Assembly: GCA_023053545.1 (NCBI GenBank)
Contig: JAKZAN010000005.1
Span: 12,896,001 to 12,960,000, forward strand
DNA: 64,000 nt
Source: Lepidurus packardi
Taxonomy: Eukaryota; Arthropoda; Branchiopoda; Notostraca; Triopsidae
Direction of reading: 5' to 3'
This document shows, piece after piece, positions 35,477 to 46,289 of this stretch. A program made the position numbers and the translations under genes. Below the pieces are notes generated by a model that saw only the letters and a list, made by a program, of their open reading frames with translations, did not search any database and was not told the DNA's origin. The first letter of the stretch is position 1. Each line of letters begins with the position of its first letter.

Positions 35477-37420
35477 TCATCGGACGTCGGTTATATTCGC
35501 TTTGGACCCAAAGATGCGAATAAGCTGATCCTCGTAATCGTCAATATTACGTTTCATAAGATCCTTGCAAGGTCCCAACAAACGTTCAAACGCGTCCACA
35601 TCCAGAACTTTAAAAAAAAATATTTTAAAATATTTTAATTATTAAAAAAAATATTTTAATTATTAAAAAAATATTTTAGTTATTAAAAAATAGTATTTAA
35701 TTAAGGAATAGTATTTAATTATAAAAAATGTAAATATAAAAAATATTATTTTAATTATTACAAAATAATATTTAATTATAAAGAAAGTAAGTATAAAAAA
35801 TATTGTTTTAATTATTATTTAATTATTACTTATTAAAAACATATTTAATATGCCTTTAATTTCTTTTAAGAAGTTATTTCCATTTCTATAGTAATCAAAT
35901 CTACGGTGAATTTCCCAAGTTTGTGCTCCGTTTTTTTTTTAATGGATTTTTTTTTAATGGAATTTAAACTTACAAGCTAGACGAACTGGTCCAATGCAGA
36001 TAATTGAAGCAGCTCGGGGCCGATGTGTTACCAAAGCTAATTCGCCAAAATAACCTCCTTTTGTCACGCGACTCACCTGAAACGCATTTTAAAATGTGAG
36101 TCCAAAGAAGGAAAAATGGGGAAAAACTCAATTTTTTTTGAAAATTTTGGACGAATTATTGTGTCATAAACATACTTCAGCTTCTTGGCCGTTTTCATTA
36201 ACCACCGAGATTCGCACCGTGCCATCCTCGACGAAAAACATGCCATCCGCGTTATCGCCTTGTCGAATAACGCAATGGCCATCCGCGTACGTGCGCGGTA
36301 CTAATGCATCCGCTAGATTCATCCTTTCGTACGCCTATCAAAGGGAAAGTTAAAAGGAAAATCCGTTTTTCTTGTGTGTGAAAGTTATACCTTCAAAGAA
36401 CGGAGCAAAGGAACTCCTTCCAAGAGAGTTTCGTACATCTTCCGCTTCCGGAATGCATTTTTAAGAAGTATGCGACGGAAAGTAGGTCGGTCCATGGCCC
36501 ATAAGGAGCCTGGACCTTCTGCTTGGATCGTGGCAGCACGAGGCATGTTGTACATCAACGCTAATTCGCCAAAACTCCCACTATTGTTGTACCGTCCCAC
36601 CAAACGAGGCACGCCCCCCTCATCCCCCACGAAAATGTTGAAAGAACCACTAGAAGGAACACAAACAGGTACTTTAAGCCTCAGAATGCCAGCTTGATCA
36701 TTGAGGAAGGTAGATTGTACCTTTCTATGACGTAGAAGTTATCTCCATCGTCGCCTTGTTTGATTACATTGTCTCCATCGTTGACTAAACGTTCAAACAT
36801 GGCATCTAGCACGTCTTGCATTTGTTCCTAAGGCGAAATCAAGGTAAAATCAAGCTAAATAAGCATAAGGAAAGGTAAAAAAGCATAAGAATGGTAAGAT
36901 AATGAAAAGAAAAGTACTGCAGAAGGTTGGAATTCTACGTACGGGGTCCAAGGACCTGAAGAGAAATATATTTTTCACAGCTTCGGATAATCTTTGACGT
37001 TGTTCGTCAGATTTGGGGTACACAACCTTCTCAGCTTCATCGTCGTCTCCTTCTGGGTCATAAGCTTCAGCAAATACGGACTTTCTCCGCGAAAACCGAC
37101 TCGACGGAGGCTCTATATCATGGAATAAAGCTTAGTTGTAGATTAGGTCCAGTTTGTAATGGATTTCCAAACTATATGAGCTAAATGAGTTGTGTTTTAG
37201 CACCTGGCATGGGCTCATCACTTTCATCTGTGAGCATGGAGTCTTCAGAGTCTTCGCGGAGACGTCCATTGCCTTGTTGGTCTCGAAGTCGGGTAAAGTA
37301 TTCCGCAGCAAAAGTGACTAGATGGGTTGGTCGTTCCACCAAACAGTGGACAGTAAATTCCAGTAAAAGTTCCTGCAATTCAGGGGAGATTTCGTAGCGA
37401 GGCAATGCTGACTGCGCCAT
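35477..37420 (-). CDS. cAMP-dependent protein kinase type II regulatory subunit
   Basis: Seven exons: 37420-37204, 37112-36943, 36827-36721, 36649-36391, 36334-36176, 36076-35974, 35607-35477; 381 residues, typical for RII. Residues about 5-45 ([20 protein letters not shown]) form the docking/dimerisation domain that binds AKAPs. [17 protein letters not shown] at about 77-93 is the inhibitor segment; Ser84 in RRKS is the autophosphorylation site that marks type II. Two cAMP-binding domains follow, each with a phosphate-binding cassette: [15 protein letters not shown] and [15 protein letters not shown]. The C terminus ([16 protein letters not shown]) matches RII. It holds the catalytic subunit inactive until cAMP binds. 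Confidence 0.95.
35625..35860. repeat. AT-only low-complexity run in a PKA intron
   Basis: The last intron of the RII gene (35608-35973) contains repeated TTTTAATTATTAAAAA words of variable length. No gene. Confidence 0.8.
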
Positions 37421-38606
37421 GGTCCCAGTTTGCGGAGATTCAGCAACGTTCCTCTAATAAAAATTGTCATAATATAATGTGAGGGCTGCAAGGATAAATC
37501 GCACAAAAAGAAAAAAATGGCGCCGCCTCAGCCGATTCCTTCATTTCGATACGAATGTGATGGAAAGAGAAGGTGTCTGAAGTGAAGGACTAAAGTTCAA
37601 GCCGACTGAAGGGTAGTCATGCAGGGTTTATTGGTTCTCATTCTAGAAAAGATAAAGCCACAAAAGTACACAAAGTAAGGAGTTTTTACCACCATAATAG
37701 CGCTTTCCTAGCCAGAAAAACACTACGCTTAGTTATCCGTAGGTGGTGGGTGAGTCAAACGCGAAATGCGAAGCGGTAAAAAGGCGAATCGGAGGCTTGA
37801 GGTTGTCATTCGCTGCTTTGCCCGGGAACTTTAAAAGCTAAATGGAAAATCGGGCTTTTGAAAAAAAATTATCTGCAAAATGAAGGCTATGTTTATAGGA
37901 GTATATATAAATAAAAACTAAGTTTGGAAGTTTGATAAGCAACTCAAGAGCTATTCAACTATTCAAGAGATTTCAACTGGAAGATAGAGATGATAACAGT
38001 TACCTGGAAAGCTTTATTTCAATATTCGCAAGAACAATTTTTTTTATAAATGTTTTCTTGAGGGAACGGGTTTTTATGCCTTGCAATTCCACGGCTTCTG
38101 TAGCTGGTTACATTAACTGAGATTGAAACAGAGTCGATTGTAAAGATTTCAGCTTGGTAAATCCATTACCACGGTTCCTTTTGCCCATAGCTCTCCAAGT
38201 TAAAATTGTTGCCAATCTCCCAGGAACGCTATCACCAATACAATCGGAAAAGATTTAATAATTTTCTACCTTACTTTAAATGCTTGCCTTTTCTAACGGT
38301 GTATAAAACTACGCAGGTACAGTGAACGTAACTGGAAGTGAACATGTGGCAACCGGCAGTAATGTTAATGTTAATGTAATGTTAATGTTACCTCCGAATT
38401 TTTGTAGCAAGAAAAATTCTTTTTATAAATGTTATCTTGAGATTCTTTATCTTTTACGGTTGCAGTCACAGGGAAGTGACGTCAACTCCTTTATCTAGTA
38501 GTTTAGCTGAGGTTGAAACAAAGTTCACTATAAGCCTTTCAGCTTTATAAATCCACTGCGATAGTTCCGTCTGCCTATCGCTCTCCAAGTGATAATTTCT
38601 GCCATC
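37421..38606. other. Intergenic with a decayed copy of the small coiled-coil gene
   Basis: Holds the PKA promoter. From about 38113 to 38400 it is a diverged copy of 38510-38790. In this copy the counterpart of the start codon is missing and the donor GGTAAAG reads GGAAAAG, so it is probably a relic. Confidence 0.65.
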
Positions 38607-38907
38607 ATGAGCCAAACTCCCGGTAACACTACCAAAACTGCTATCGGTAAAGACCATAATAATTTCTACCTTACTTTAAATGTCTGCCTTTTCTAACGGT
38701 GTATAAAACTATGCAGGTCAATTGAAAATAGATCGCACTAGAAATGTGGCATTCGGCGGTAATGTTGATGTTAAGTCCAACCCTACCGAAATTCTAGAAA
38801 TGCGTGTGTCCAGCTTGGAGCGAACTATGGTGGCGGTAGAGGAAAAATTGGACAACATTATTCATGCATTGAAAAATCCAGGCATTAAATTACAAGGATT
38901 GCCTTAA
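38607..38907 (+). CDS. Small coiled-coil protein, 76 aa, unrecognised
   Basis: Two exons: 38607-38646 and 38717-38907, joined in phase 1 over a 70-base GT-AG intron. The donor is G|GTAAAG and the acceptor is ATGCAG. Exon 1 begins MSQTPGNTTKTAIG. Exon 2 has a Gly/Asn/Val-rich stretch (NVAFGGNVDVKSNPTEI) and then a heptad-like helix (LEMRVSSLERTMVAVEEKL). No signal peptide or membrane segment. I do not recognise the family. The phase-consistent ORF and the parallel, decayed neighbouring copy support a real gene, but expression is unproven. Confidence 0.55.
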
Positions 38908-39857
38908 CTGTTTATTCCTTTACTACTAGCTTTTATTCCTTCATAATTTAAGGAATATAAGGAATTGAATGTCTTCAAAATTAGATGTCCGTTTTGGTAT
39001 ATGATAAAATACACCTTATCTTCTCGCATATCACCGAGATTGCTATTTTTACATGATCCATTGAAAGCTGTTTATCAGTTACCAAAACTTTGTAACACTG
39101 AGTACAGTTTTCCAGATTTACAAAAAACGGGCTAAAGAAGAGTCTACTACTGTAGGAAACCTTCCTGTACCTTCAGCGTCAGCAATTATAGGGCATTGCG
39201 CGATTAAGGTTGTTTTCCACTATGGCAACCACAAATCGCATCATGCCCTTCGCCATACACCTTATTGATCACAAAACGCCCGTGCAGCACTTATCGAACC
39301 ACTAGCGCCCTTATCTAAACCAAACGGTGTGCTTATCTGCGCACGAAAGTACTGAAGCCGTTAATGACAGAGATAGAAAGTACTGAAGCCGTTAATGACA
39401 GAGATAGAAAGTTCCAACGACGACAGATGTCTTTGCATTTGTTGTATTTGGCATGGTTTCCGATGTTCATATGAAGTAATGCTTAGCAGAATAAAGAAAG
39501 TTTCGATTTTACTTGATTTATGTTATTTTGTAAATCTTAGATTGTTTTGTGAATAATTTAGCAAATATTTTCAAGCAAAACGGAATATATTACAGCTTCG
39601 TTAGAACAGCCAACGTTAATTTGTTCATTGGTTCCATTTTTGTAAAAAAAAAGTGATCAAAAGTGATTTGTTGACTCTTTATCTTTCGATTCTTAAAAGT
39701 AATCTTAGTATCGTAAGTGTCTTTTCGATTCTTATTCTTTTGTTCCCAGAATCGACGTTAATCGTTATGAACGCCAAGGCATTCGAGAAATATGTGCATG
39801 ATTAATGAACAGACCTACTGAAAAAAGGATAATTTATTTCCAATACACATTTCACAA
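38908..39857. other. Intergenic
   Basis: No gene. A 31-base unit (GAAAGTACTGAAGCCGTTAA and on) is perfectly doubled at about 39346-39408. Confidence 0.6.
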
Positions 39858-40922
39858 TCATGACAATTCTTTTCGCAAAGCAATTTCTTTCCTCCTTTCT
39901 CTCTCCCGAAGCTCTTTGTCATTAGCCGCAGGCGGAACGCTTTTGTTCTTATCGCGTGTTCTTCCTGCCACAGCAGTAGTGTCATAAGGGGCAAAATGAG
40001 TAACCCTAAGCTGACTGTTTTTTCCTTTTCCTCCTAGCCCTGAGCGGTCTCTTTTGAGTAAGGTTTTCGTCGGAAACTTGCGTCCAGATCCTTCTGGACC
40101 CAATCCTTTCTCTCGACTCCATCCCGATTTCAATAACATCTGAAACCCTCGATTGGAATCGGCTATGCCGTAATATGTCGGTGGAGGTGCAGGTTTGGCG
40201 TTAAACTGATGCACAACCGAGGTGCAATGTGTTCTAGTGTTTGTTTCTTGAAAAGTTTGCTGACAAGTATCACAGAAATAACTTGCATTGCGGCTCGAAG
40301 ATGGCGTGGTGGCATCCGACGCGTCGGTAGCTGCTGCCATCTGTTGTAGAGGGTCCCAAGCGTCTATAAAGTCGGCTACTTGCAAGTAACCTTTGATTCT
40401 CGCCAGATCACTGGCGGTTTTTCCAGTTTTCTCTTTACATGAACGTTTAGCTCCTCGTCTCAGCAGCAAGGAAGTTAATTGATGAGAACCCGTACAAGCT
40501 GCGGACATCAGAGGAGTCCATTGGAACTCATCGCGGATGTTGATGTCGCCGCCTTGATCGAACAGCTCATCAACTCTTGATACGTTGTTTGTCTCTATTG
40601 CCTTGAATAGAGCTAATGTTAATTGGCGTTCTTGTTTTCTGATCCGGAGGGTTTTCTTTGATGATACTTTGGGGGCTACTTTTCCGCAATACACGATTTC
40701 TTCGTCTTCTTGGATTATTTCTTCGTATACTTGACGTGCTTCGGCTCCTTGGTAAACGACTTCTGGTTCGCTGCTTGAAACACTAGCCGCCTTAAACGAG
40801 TTAGGATCTTGAGGCGTTTCTGAAGCTCTAACGAAGGTTTTTCGTTGGAAGTCATTGGCTAAACGACGAGACCAATTTGAATGAATGCTCATGGTTATAA
40901 CTAAATGCTCCACGCCTGACAA
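39858..40922 (-). CDS. GPANK1: G-patch and ankyrin repeat protein (GPANK1-like)
   Basis: Single exon, 354 residues. Ankyrin repeats lie at about 103-185 (DEFQWTPLMSAACTGSHQLT). A C2H2-like finger (CDTCQQTF..H..H) lies at about 217-238 and the G-patch at about 258-300 (LKSGWSREKGLGPEGSGRKF), followed by a charged tail. G-patch proteins act in RNA processing, often by activating DEAH helicases; this subfamily is little studied. A Met at residue 11 is an alternative start. Its 5' part was included in the downstream duplication, where the copy is broken. Confidence 0.93.
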   Translation of the reverse strand: MSGVEHLVITMSIHSNWSRRLANDFQRKTFVRASETPQDPNSFKAASVSSSEPEVVYQGAEARQVYEEIIQEDEEIVYCGKVAPKVSSKKTLRIRKQERQLTLALFKAIETNNVSRVDELFDQGGDINIRDEFQWTPLMSAACTGSHQLTSLLLRRGAKRSCKEKTGKTASDLARIKGYLQVADFIDAWDPLQQMAAATDASDATTPSSSRNASYFCDTCQQTFQETNTRTHCTSVVHQFNAKPAPPPTYYGIADSNRGFQMLLKSGWSREKGLGPEGSGRKFPTKTLLKRDRSGLGGKGKNSQLRVTHFAPYDTTAVAGRTRDKNKSVPPAANDKELRERERRKEIALRKELS

Positions 40923-41553
40923 TAAAAAAATGATTTAATTTTAAACTATTAAGCTATGAAACAATAATGGCACATTAAAGTGACAATATTTACTTTCAAT
41001 TTCCACACTAAAAAGACGACGAAAAGTTTCTAGAACATCAGGAAGAATATAAACAAACCAGAGAAGAACCTAAATAAAACGTGCTGTTTTACCTATCCGT
41101 ACCTATCCGTACTCGTCTTCAGCTAGTTCCAAACCGCGGGCGCATTGCGGATCAGCGTTGTGTAGCATAACCGCACAAATCCGCAGAAACCTTGAGAATT
41201 GATGGAGCATCGTTGCAAAACAATGCTGACCGCTTCAGAATCAGCGTAATCCATGCATTCAAAATTACTACAAGGCGACCATTTAGATGTGGTTACCTCA
41301 AGGAACTTATCACAGATATTCCCCCCAAATGAATCATCGTATTGCCGTCGAAAAGGCGTTTTCGTGCTGAACGGGCCTAAATAGCTCCAAGTCGGGAACA
41401 GAAGATCCCCTAAGTTACAGATACTGCCTGAGGGCAATGAAAGAGACCCTGCAAGATGGAGTTCCGTTTGCGTTTATGAGAAATTCCCCAAACTCTATCC
41501 TGCTGCTCGCTGAGTGAGGAAGGGGCTCCCCCGTTCTAATCTTTGAGGCTACG
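40923..41553. other. Intergenic, GPANK1 and caspase A1 promoters
   Basis: Divergent promoter region, conserved in block 2 (47439-48081). No gene seen in the frames checked. Confidence 0.6.
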
Positions 41554-41590
41554 TATATAACCACAGGCTTATGCTTAAACTTGTTCAGTG
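41554..41590 (+). promoter_or_regulatory. TATA box and initiator of caspase A1
   Basis: TATATAA at 41554 is followed 33 bases later by TTCAGTG, a match to the arthropod initiator with its A at 41587. Both elements are unchanged in block 2. The start codon is about 350 bases further on. Confidence 0.6.
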
Positions 41591-41689
41591 TGTTCAAAAA
41601 CTAGTCTCACAGGTGGACTATATTCATGAGACTGCCTCGAACTATCGAAGCAAGGTAAAGAAGAACCGCGATACTGTAAATTAAAAACG

Positions 41690-41815
41690 TAAACGGAACG
41701 CTGGTGAACTGAACTTTGAACTTTGAACGCTGGTGAACTTGAACGCCGGTGAACTTTGAACTTTGAACGCTGATGAACTTGAACGCTCGTGAACTTGAAC
41801 GCCGGGATTGTTAAT
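41690..41815. repeat. GAACGC minisatellite in the caspase A1 leader
   Basis: Repeats of GAACGCYGGTGAACTT(TGAACTT) lie between the initiator and the start codon. The block 2 equivalent (48226-48292) has fewer units. Confidence 0.8.
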
Positions 41816-41937
41816 CTAGGTAAATTGTCGTTTTTATAAATTGTTTCCTGTTTAGCTTTAATAGGATAAATCTTGTCTCATAGTTACTGCGAATTGAGTG
41901 CCTTTTAATCTCTTCAATCTTCACGAGCGGAAGGAAC

Positions 41938-43069
41938 ATGAGTGGTGCAAGCAATGCCAATGAAATTGACGCTGCAGTTCAAAGCACTGGAAGAGACCTG
42001 TACGATGCAATTTCTTTTACAGAGTAAGTTTCATGAACCTAGTTTGTGGAACAGTTGCTTATAACCTGTTTTATATTGTTAAGGCCCATGAACCAGCCGT
42101 CTTACGTGCAAAATCTGACCAACATGTCAGTTGCACGAGATTCACTTTTTTATAAAATGAACCATTCGAAACGAGGGAAGGCTGTTATATTTAATCATAT
42201 TATGTTTGACAACATCTTGCAACTGAACCGAAGAAATGGCAGTGAAAGGGACGGCAAACGACTCCGTGAAGAACTGGAAAAACTAGATTTCGAAGTGACG
42301 GATTACACTGACCTTAAAGCGAAAGACATCGATAAAGCTCTGCTATAACATCCATGTAATTTTAGTGGCCCAGGACTCTAGCAATGAGGAAAGTGACAGT
42401 ATCCTCATTGCGGTTTTTAGCCATGGAGACGCTAATCTGATATTTGCTTCTGATAACCCTTACAAACCGGAAATGCTATGGTCACCCTTTACCGCGGATA
42501 GGTGTAGACATCTTGCGGGGAAACCAAAGTTTTTCATAATTCAAGTAAGGATTCTTTCCAGTACTGTATATATTGTTTGCTTTTATTTACTATTATTAAC
42601 AACGCAAAACGCTCAATTTTAAGGCTTGCCAAGGCAACAGAGTGGAGGAAGCTGTAACATTAATAACTAATTGTAACACTGCTGTCGACAGTTGTGCTAA
42701 CTTATCGTACAAGATACCAAATCACGCCGACTTTTTGATAGCTTATTCCACTTTTCCAGGTAAAAATCATCTAAGAGTGCCTTTGCAACTTTTGACTTAG
42801 GCTTGCTTGTTTTCTTCACGGGTTTTTATTCATGGCGCAACACTACAAACGGTTCTTGGTTCATCCAAGCTTTGTGCAAAGCTTTGAGGGAATGCGCACA
42901 CATGGAGGACTTTATAAGTGTTCTAAACATAGCCTCCAGGATTGTTGCAACGGAGTATAAGTCCAATACCCTGGGGGATCCTCAAATGCATGAGAAAAAA
43001 CAGATCTCCTGCCTCACAAGTTTGCTTACTCGCAAAGTTATGTTCCATCCCAAGCCCAAGCGTCTCTAA
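41938..43069 (+). pseudogene. Caspase A1, broken
   Basis: Exons equivalent to intact caspase A2 are 41938-42023, 42084-about 42343, 42366-42544, 42624-42759 and 42822-43069. Intron 2 has been almost entirely deleted with its donor site, so the frame runs into TAA at 42346-42348 just before the catalytic exon. The acceptor of intron 4 reads CACGG instead of CACAG; an in-frame AG at 42799-42800 could replace it. The remaining exons are open and keep SHGD, QACQG and FYSWRN. As it stands it would give only the first half of the large subunit. It could be a pseudogene or a truncated regulator. Confidence 0.8.
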
Positions 43070-43315
43070 AAACTGCGGCTGGCGCCATATCAGTTACCGG
43101 GTTCAAGCTAACCAGCGTGAACATATGTTTAAAGGAAGTTTAAAGGAATGAAAAATAAACGATCTTTTTTACTGTGTCAATCAAAACAAAGTGTTCATTA
43201 AATGCAAATCTTATCAAGAACAGGGGTTAAAGTCAACACAACACACAGCAGACCTTTGTTTGAGTTGTATTACGAGAATATGCATTTACGAGTATGCATT
43301 TAGTACAACGGGAGC

Positions 43316-43893
43316 TCACGGTTGCACATTGGCGCCTCCTATGTTAAGCATGTTGTAGAGCAACGTGGAGAAGATATTATTAGGCAGATAGGCTCGCCAG
43401 AGCCAAATTCCTAAGCCTCCGGCTATGCCCAGAAAGATCCCAGCGGGAGTAACAGCAACCGCTTCTACTTCTACCTTAAACGTAACCAGTTTGGGTCTTC
43501 CGATCTTTAAACGGTACCCGATTTCCAGTCCGAGCACATCTATCCTGTTAGCAAAAGACCAAGTGGCGCTTACCTAAACCTCAAGTGTTTATTATTCATT
43601 TACTTTAGTTCAAAGTGCATAAGATTACCGGGCCTACACTAGTTTCCAAAACGGTGTCTATAGCGTCCGACACAGTGCGTGTCAAACTGGTTGTAGTCGT
43701 TGTTGAGTCAGTGACACAGGCAGCCTGAGAGCGGTAAACTTTCTTGGATTGAGCACAGAATTTGATTCTATTCACGAACTAATGAAGTTAAGCTATCTGT
43801 AATGTGACTAATGCAAATACAAACTTACGCTAAGAAAGAGGGGAATCCCAAGATTAAACTATGCGGGGACTTTTCCACATACGGTTGAGACAT
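43316..43893 (-). CDS. Unrecognised 153-aa protein with hydrophobic segment (block 1)
   Basis: Three exons with matching phases: 43893-43829, 43767-43629, 43573-43316; introns of 61 and 55 bases. The N terminus is MSQPYVEKSPHSLILGFPSF. A Thr/Ser-rich stretch leads to VSATWSFANRIDVLGLEIGY and RLKIGRPKLVTFKVEVEAVA. A probable membrane segment (PAGIFLGIAGGLGIWLWRAY) lies near the C terminus. I do not recognise the family. Conserved exon structure in block 2 supports coding status. It is divergent to caspase B1, with 399 bases between the start codons. Confidence 0.65.
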
Positions 43894-44292
43894 GTTGCTT
43901 TCACAAAGATAAACTTTCAAGGAGGACCGGCGTAGTCTAAACAACTCAAGACGCAACCCACTCGGAAACTGCGTCACGTGATGTCGACGCCCATAGCTAC
44001 TGATCAGCATGTAGTGTCTTATCTAACGCATCCTTTTTTTTTCACTCTTAACGCATGCTTTTTTTTCACTCTCGTGGGGTTTTATATTTCCCCGAATCCC
44101 GTCAGCGGTACCACACGTAGGCTGCTAAAAGTTCCCCTACGAAGCGAACAGAAAGGAAACTAGAGGATGGTATAGCTTTGCTTTCACATGTCTATGCTTA
44201 TTCGACTAACACCAACGCGCTTTAGCGACAACTCTTCACTTGCCATTCTTGAGGTACGTGGATCAGTTCGCTGCTGTGCAGACGTTGGAAAC
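43894..44292. promoter_or_regulatory. Shared region between the 153-aa gene and caspase B1
   Basis: Short head-to-head intergenic region, likely carrying both promoters. It includes a TTTTATATTTCC word near 44080, and block 2 keeps the same arrangement (51018-51384). No other feature seen. Confidence 0.45.
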
Positions 44293-46289
44293 ATGGATGT
44301 GGCAAACGGGAGAGGGACTGAGGAACCACAAGAGGGAGATGTTCTTGAAGCGTCCCAATCCGCGGATCTCGAGGAAAGCAAGGAACACTCAATATTGATG
44401 TGAGTATCTCTACAAGACAGTGTGCTCAGCTTGTTGGTTTATTATCAAATTGCGATTTGTAGTCTGCCAACCAGTACGCTGGAAGATGACAACAAGTACT
44501 TTATGGGGCATAAACACCGTGGTTACGCTTATCTCTTTAACCATGAAAACTACTTGCCCATGTCCAATTTGGATGTGACACCGAGAACGCGGAAGGATTC
44601 ACAGATTGATGTGAAAAACATGGAGAAAGCTCTTAAAAGTCTGGGCTTCAAAGTGAAGATCTTCACAGACGCTTCGTACAATAGGCTGTCAGCTGAAATT
44701 GCCCAATGTACGCATCAAATACGTTATTCTACTTTATATTTATAAATAAGATTTTTTTATTATATGTAAATTACCTTACATTACCCAATCTATTAAAATA
44801 TAAAATAGTTAATATTGTCACGGCTACATTTCGCATTGCTTGCTTTTCTCACGCTTTACTAATCTTTGCTGATCTTTGCTAATCTAAGTTGATCCCTGAC
44901 CCCATGTGCTGAATTGCAATCCTGCTGACGCACATGGTGTCGGATGGAGCACCGGAGCTGCGTGGGATTGCATGCCCAGCTTGGCGAATGGTGGGGAGTA
45001 AGCTTCCTTGCAAATTGTTCTTGATTAGAGACGGAGACAGAGAGTCGAGCGTTGAGGTGCTGAAGAGTAGTCGTGTTTTATGTGCTAGTCCTCTGTTTTT
45101 CATGTAGTGTTTGTCCTCCTAACTTTACCACTGTAATTTTCCCAAATACAGTTCTATAAATCCACCTTTCCCGAACATTACTCTAATCCCTTGCCAGATT
45201 GATGCCCTGGCAAAATTAGACCGTGACAATATATAAATAGTGGATACGTTATTGTTCAATAATGAAATGCTACTTTAATTCCTATTTTTTGTGTATTCAA
45301 TTAACAATTACTTCTTTGACAGTGTCGAAGATGAACCACTCGGATTCCGATTGCGTGTTAGTTGCAGTATTTACTCATGGAGGGCGTAATGCACTTAACG
45401 CGTTCGATAAAAGTTACCAACCCAAAATACTATGGGAACCCTTTCTGCCTCAAAATTGCCCTACTTTAGCCGGAAAACCGAAGCTTTTCTTCATACAGGT
45501 TTCACAATATTTGCTTTTAATCTTAACGAAGTTCGTTAGTTAATATACTTCGTGTTTTCGGTATAGGCCAGCCGGGGGTCACAAGTCGACGCTGGAACGA
45601 CACTACTGTCCAACCTTCAAATTCGAACTGCGGTCGACTCGGTTGCGGTACGTGCAAATGACAGGGGTCTTTTAACATTTTCGATTCCATCCCATGCCGA
45701 TTTCCTTATCTCTTGCAGCACTGTACCAGGTAGAATATTCAAACTAGCGTCAGTGGCTAGATATATTTCAAATCTGTTTATGTTTTACATGTTTTTTAAA
45801 AAAAATATGAAATTTAGGATTCCTGTCCTATCGGGACGAAGTAGTGTCAGCAAATCATTGGTCATCCTCGTTATTTGGCCTCATCCACTTATTTGTACCC
45901 CGTTCGCTCTTCCGACGGCCAAGTAATGCTTTCCTACATAATATCACCGTTGTTTGTAATGTTTGTTTGGGGTGATTCTAGTGCTTCGCTGGCCCTTTCA
46001 ATCTGAGGCTGCGACGACTCCAGCAAGTGGAAACAGTGCTTTTGAAGCTGGCTCCTGGTTCGTTCAAACTCTGGCCCAAGTACTCCAGGAATTTTCCCAA
46101 GAAAAAGATTTGCTCTCCATGTTAGGTATCGTCAGCTGTAGAGTTGCAACCCGGTTCCAATTTTGTACTGATGATGAAGATTTGAACGGAAAGTTGCAGA
46201 ACCCATGCTTTCATTCAACACTCATTCGGAAGGTGTTCTTTGAACCCAAAATGGCCGCTTCCAGTAATGCCCCCTGCTCGCTCCTTTAA
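44293..46289 (+). CDS. Caspase B1, catalytic Cys replaced by Ser
   Basis: Six exons: 44293-44399, 44463-44707, 45323-45498, 45567-45729, 45818-45840, 46008-46289; 331 residues, open throughout. It has a short acidic prodomain without CARD or DED and a large subunit with YAYLFNHENY and RKDSQIDVKN. The catalytic His is in VAVFTHGG (His136). The active-site pentapeptide, normally QACxG, reads QASRG: Ser178, codon AGC. The small subunit has FLSYRDE and GSWFVQTL, keeping the substrate-pocket Arg. It should be proteolytically inactive or nearly so. A 33-base in-frame deletion removes part of the linker between subunits. A solo LTR sits in intron 2. A decoy or scaffold role is possible. Confidence 0.88.
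44816..45228. mobile_element. Solo LTR (413 bp) in caspase B1 intron
   Basis: Present in block 1, absent from the matching intron of block 2. It starts TGTCACGG and ends CCGTGACA, giving TG..CA ends with an eight-base inverted repeat. It is flanked by ATAT direct repeats (44812-44815, 45229-45232). No internal coding region. Confidence 0.82.

Noticed and set aside
36374-36697. 107-aa plus-strand ORF
   Set aside because: Antisense to the PKA cAMP-binding exon.
38466-38657. 63-aa minus-strand ORF
   Set aside because: Overlaps exon 1 and the intron of the phase-consistent plus-strand small gene; the related upstream copy does not keep it open.
45882-45960. Read-through of caspase B exon 5 to the TGA near 45976
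   Set aside because: It would omit the GSWF helix of the small subunit; splicing from 45840 to 46008 restores the family sequence in phase 0.
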